Source of the DNA: SAR116 cluster bacterium AG-355-O21
GTDB lineage: Bacteria > Pseudomonadota > Alphaproteobacteria > Thalassobaculales > Thalassobaculaceae
Length of the DNA stretch: 64,000 nucleotides
Direction: 5' to 3'
Assembly: GCA_003280605.1 (NCBI GenBank)
Contig: QCEM01000009.1
Span: 1 to 64,000, forward strand
Shown: piece after piece, positions 63,443-64,000 of the stretch
Layout: every line of letters starts with the position of its first letter
Numbering within the stretch: position 1 is the stretch's first letter
Program-made: the position numbers and the translations under genes
The notes under the pieces: generated by a model
What the model was told of the DNA's origin: nothing
What the model saw: only the letters and a program-made list of their open reading frames with translations
Database searches by the model: none

Positions 63443-64000
63443 ATGTCCTCATCGCCCGGTTCTGCCGCTGCAGACGCACCAGCCTATGTTTTACGAGACG
63501 ATGCAAACGGCATTGCCCGTTTAACGTTTAATCGTCCCGCCGCCCGTAATGCTTTGTCGATGGAAATGATGGCCAGCCTGATTGAGGTTCTCGGTGACAT
63601 CGCCGACGATAAAACAATCAAATGCATTATTCTAAGCGCTAATGGACCGGGATTTTGTGCCGGTCATGACCTCAAGCAATTGATGGGGCATAAAGGCGAT
63701 GTCGCCTATTATCGGCAGGTTTTTGAGCGCTGCTCGCAGCTGATGACAAGCTTGGTCCGGCAACCGCAATTGGTCATCGCGCAGGTTCATGGGATTGCCG
63801 CTGCCGCCGGAACCCAATTGGTCGCAAGCTGTGACCTGGCGATTGCCGCCGGCGATGCAAAATTTGCCCTGCCAGGGGTCAACATCGGCTTATTTTGCTC
63901 AACCCCAATGGTCGCAGTGTCTCGAAACTTGGCCCGTAAGCACGTGATGGAAATGCTGGTCACAGGTGACATGGTGACAGCCGAGCGAGCGGCTGAAACA
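63443..64000 (+). CDS. enoyl-CoA hydratase/isomerase family protein (ECHDC3-like), partial
   Basis: The gene runs off the right edge; 186 codons are visible. ATG 63443 follows a strong AAGGAGG. The crotonase fold shows GIARLTFNRPAARNALS, GPGFCAGHDLKQLMG (CoA and oxyanion site), VHGIAAAAGTQLVASCDLAIA and FALPGVNIGLFCSTPMVAVSRNLA, close to ECHDC3. The two catalytic Glu of true hydratases are replaced (Gln in GTQLV, Gly in LPGVN), so it is probably not a standard hydratase. The downstream context is beyond the window. Confidence 0.85.
   Translation, partial: MSSSPGSAAADAPAYVLRDDANGIARLTFNRPAARNALSMEMMASLIEVLGDIADDKTIKCIILSANGPGFCAGHDLKQLMGHKGDVAYYRQVFERCSQLMTSLVRQPQLVIAQVHGIAAAAGTQLVASCDLAIAAGDAKFALPGVNIGLFCSTPMVAVSRNLARKHVMEMLVTGDMVTAERAAET

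Overview
The window reads as chromosomal DNA of an alphaproteobacterium, most likely Rhodospirillales-like. The evidence is the gene order trpG-trpD-trpC-moaC-moeA-lexA, a lexA promoter with the alphaproteobacterial SOS operator GAAC-N7-GAAC, a yajC-secD-secF-Mth938 block next to an NDUFAF6-like gene, hopanoid-type squalene genes hpnC and hpnD, and tRNA genes with encoded CCA. Base composition is moderately GC-rich except for one AT-rich patch at about 54.6-56.1 kb.

Layout. 0-4 kb: the end of metC, hisI, a ModE-type regulator and modABC (molybdate uptake). They are followed by a perfect FNR/FixK box, a -10 element and a hairpin/terminator unit that looks like a small anaerobically induced RNA. 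4-11.2 kb: a four-domain rhodanese, an ABC-F ATPase, an EamA transporter, an M24-family protein and a CaiB/BaiF CoA-transferase. 11.2-20 kb: tRNA-Arg, a sugar O-methyltransferase-like gene, the NDUFS4-like complex I subunit, tRNA-Pro, DUF192, an HDAC-like deacetylase, an orphan ABC permease, prpB, a tandem universal stress protein, a DOPA-dioxygenase-like gene, a PanE-family reductase and a YibQ-family deacetylase. 20-25 kb: trpGDC, moaC, moeA, lexA. 25-36 kb: an accessory oxidative and transport region with a TauD-type dioxygenase, a Baeyer-Villiger monooxygenase, an AEC carrier, an M24 peptidase, an M64/RTX metallopeptidase, a 12-bp tandem repeat, an Fe-alcohol dehydrogenase, a GMC oxidoreductase and an alpha/beta hydrolase. 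36-51 kb: tRNA-Lys, coaD, gyrA, ssb, uvrA, trmFO, an NDUFAF6-like gene, hpnC-hpnD, an Mth938-like gene, secF, secD, yajC. 51-64 kb: small genes, two FkbM methyltransferases, a truncated tctC at the edge of an AT-rich island, rplM-rpsI, sugar and acyl-CoA genes, an OYE-family reductase, tandem HAD phosphatases, an AEC carrier and the start of an ECHDC3-like crotonase.

Functional links. Molybdate uptake (modABC) and molybdenum-cofactor synthesis (moaC, moeA) are both present. The FNR box beside modC points to oxygen-responsive control at that locus. Three genes relate to respiratory complex I (NDUFS4-, NDUFAF3- and NDUFAF6-like). lexA, uvrA and ssb are DNA-damage functions, but only lexA shows a clear SOS operator here.

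The least explained elements are the candidate FNR-dependent RNA at 3877-3997, a self-contained 25-codon gene at 52490-52567 with its own terminator and a Shine-Dalgarno fully complementary to the 16S tail, the AT-rich island that cuts tctC, and the divergently placed hpnCD pair.
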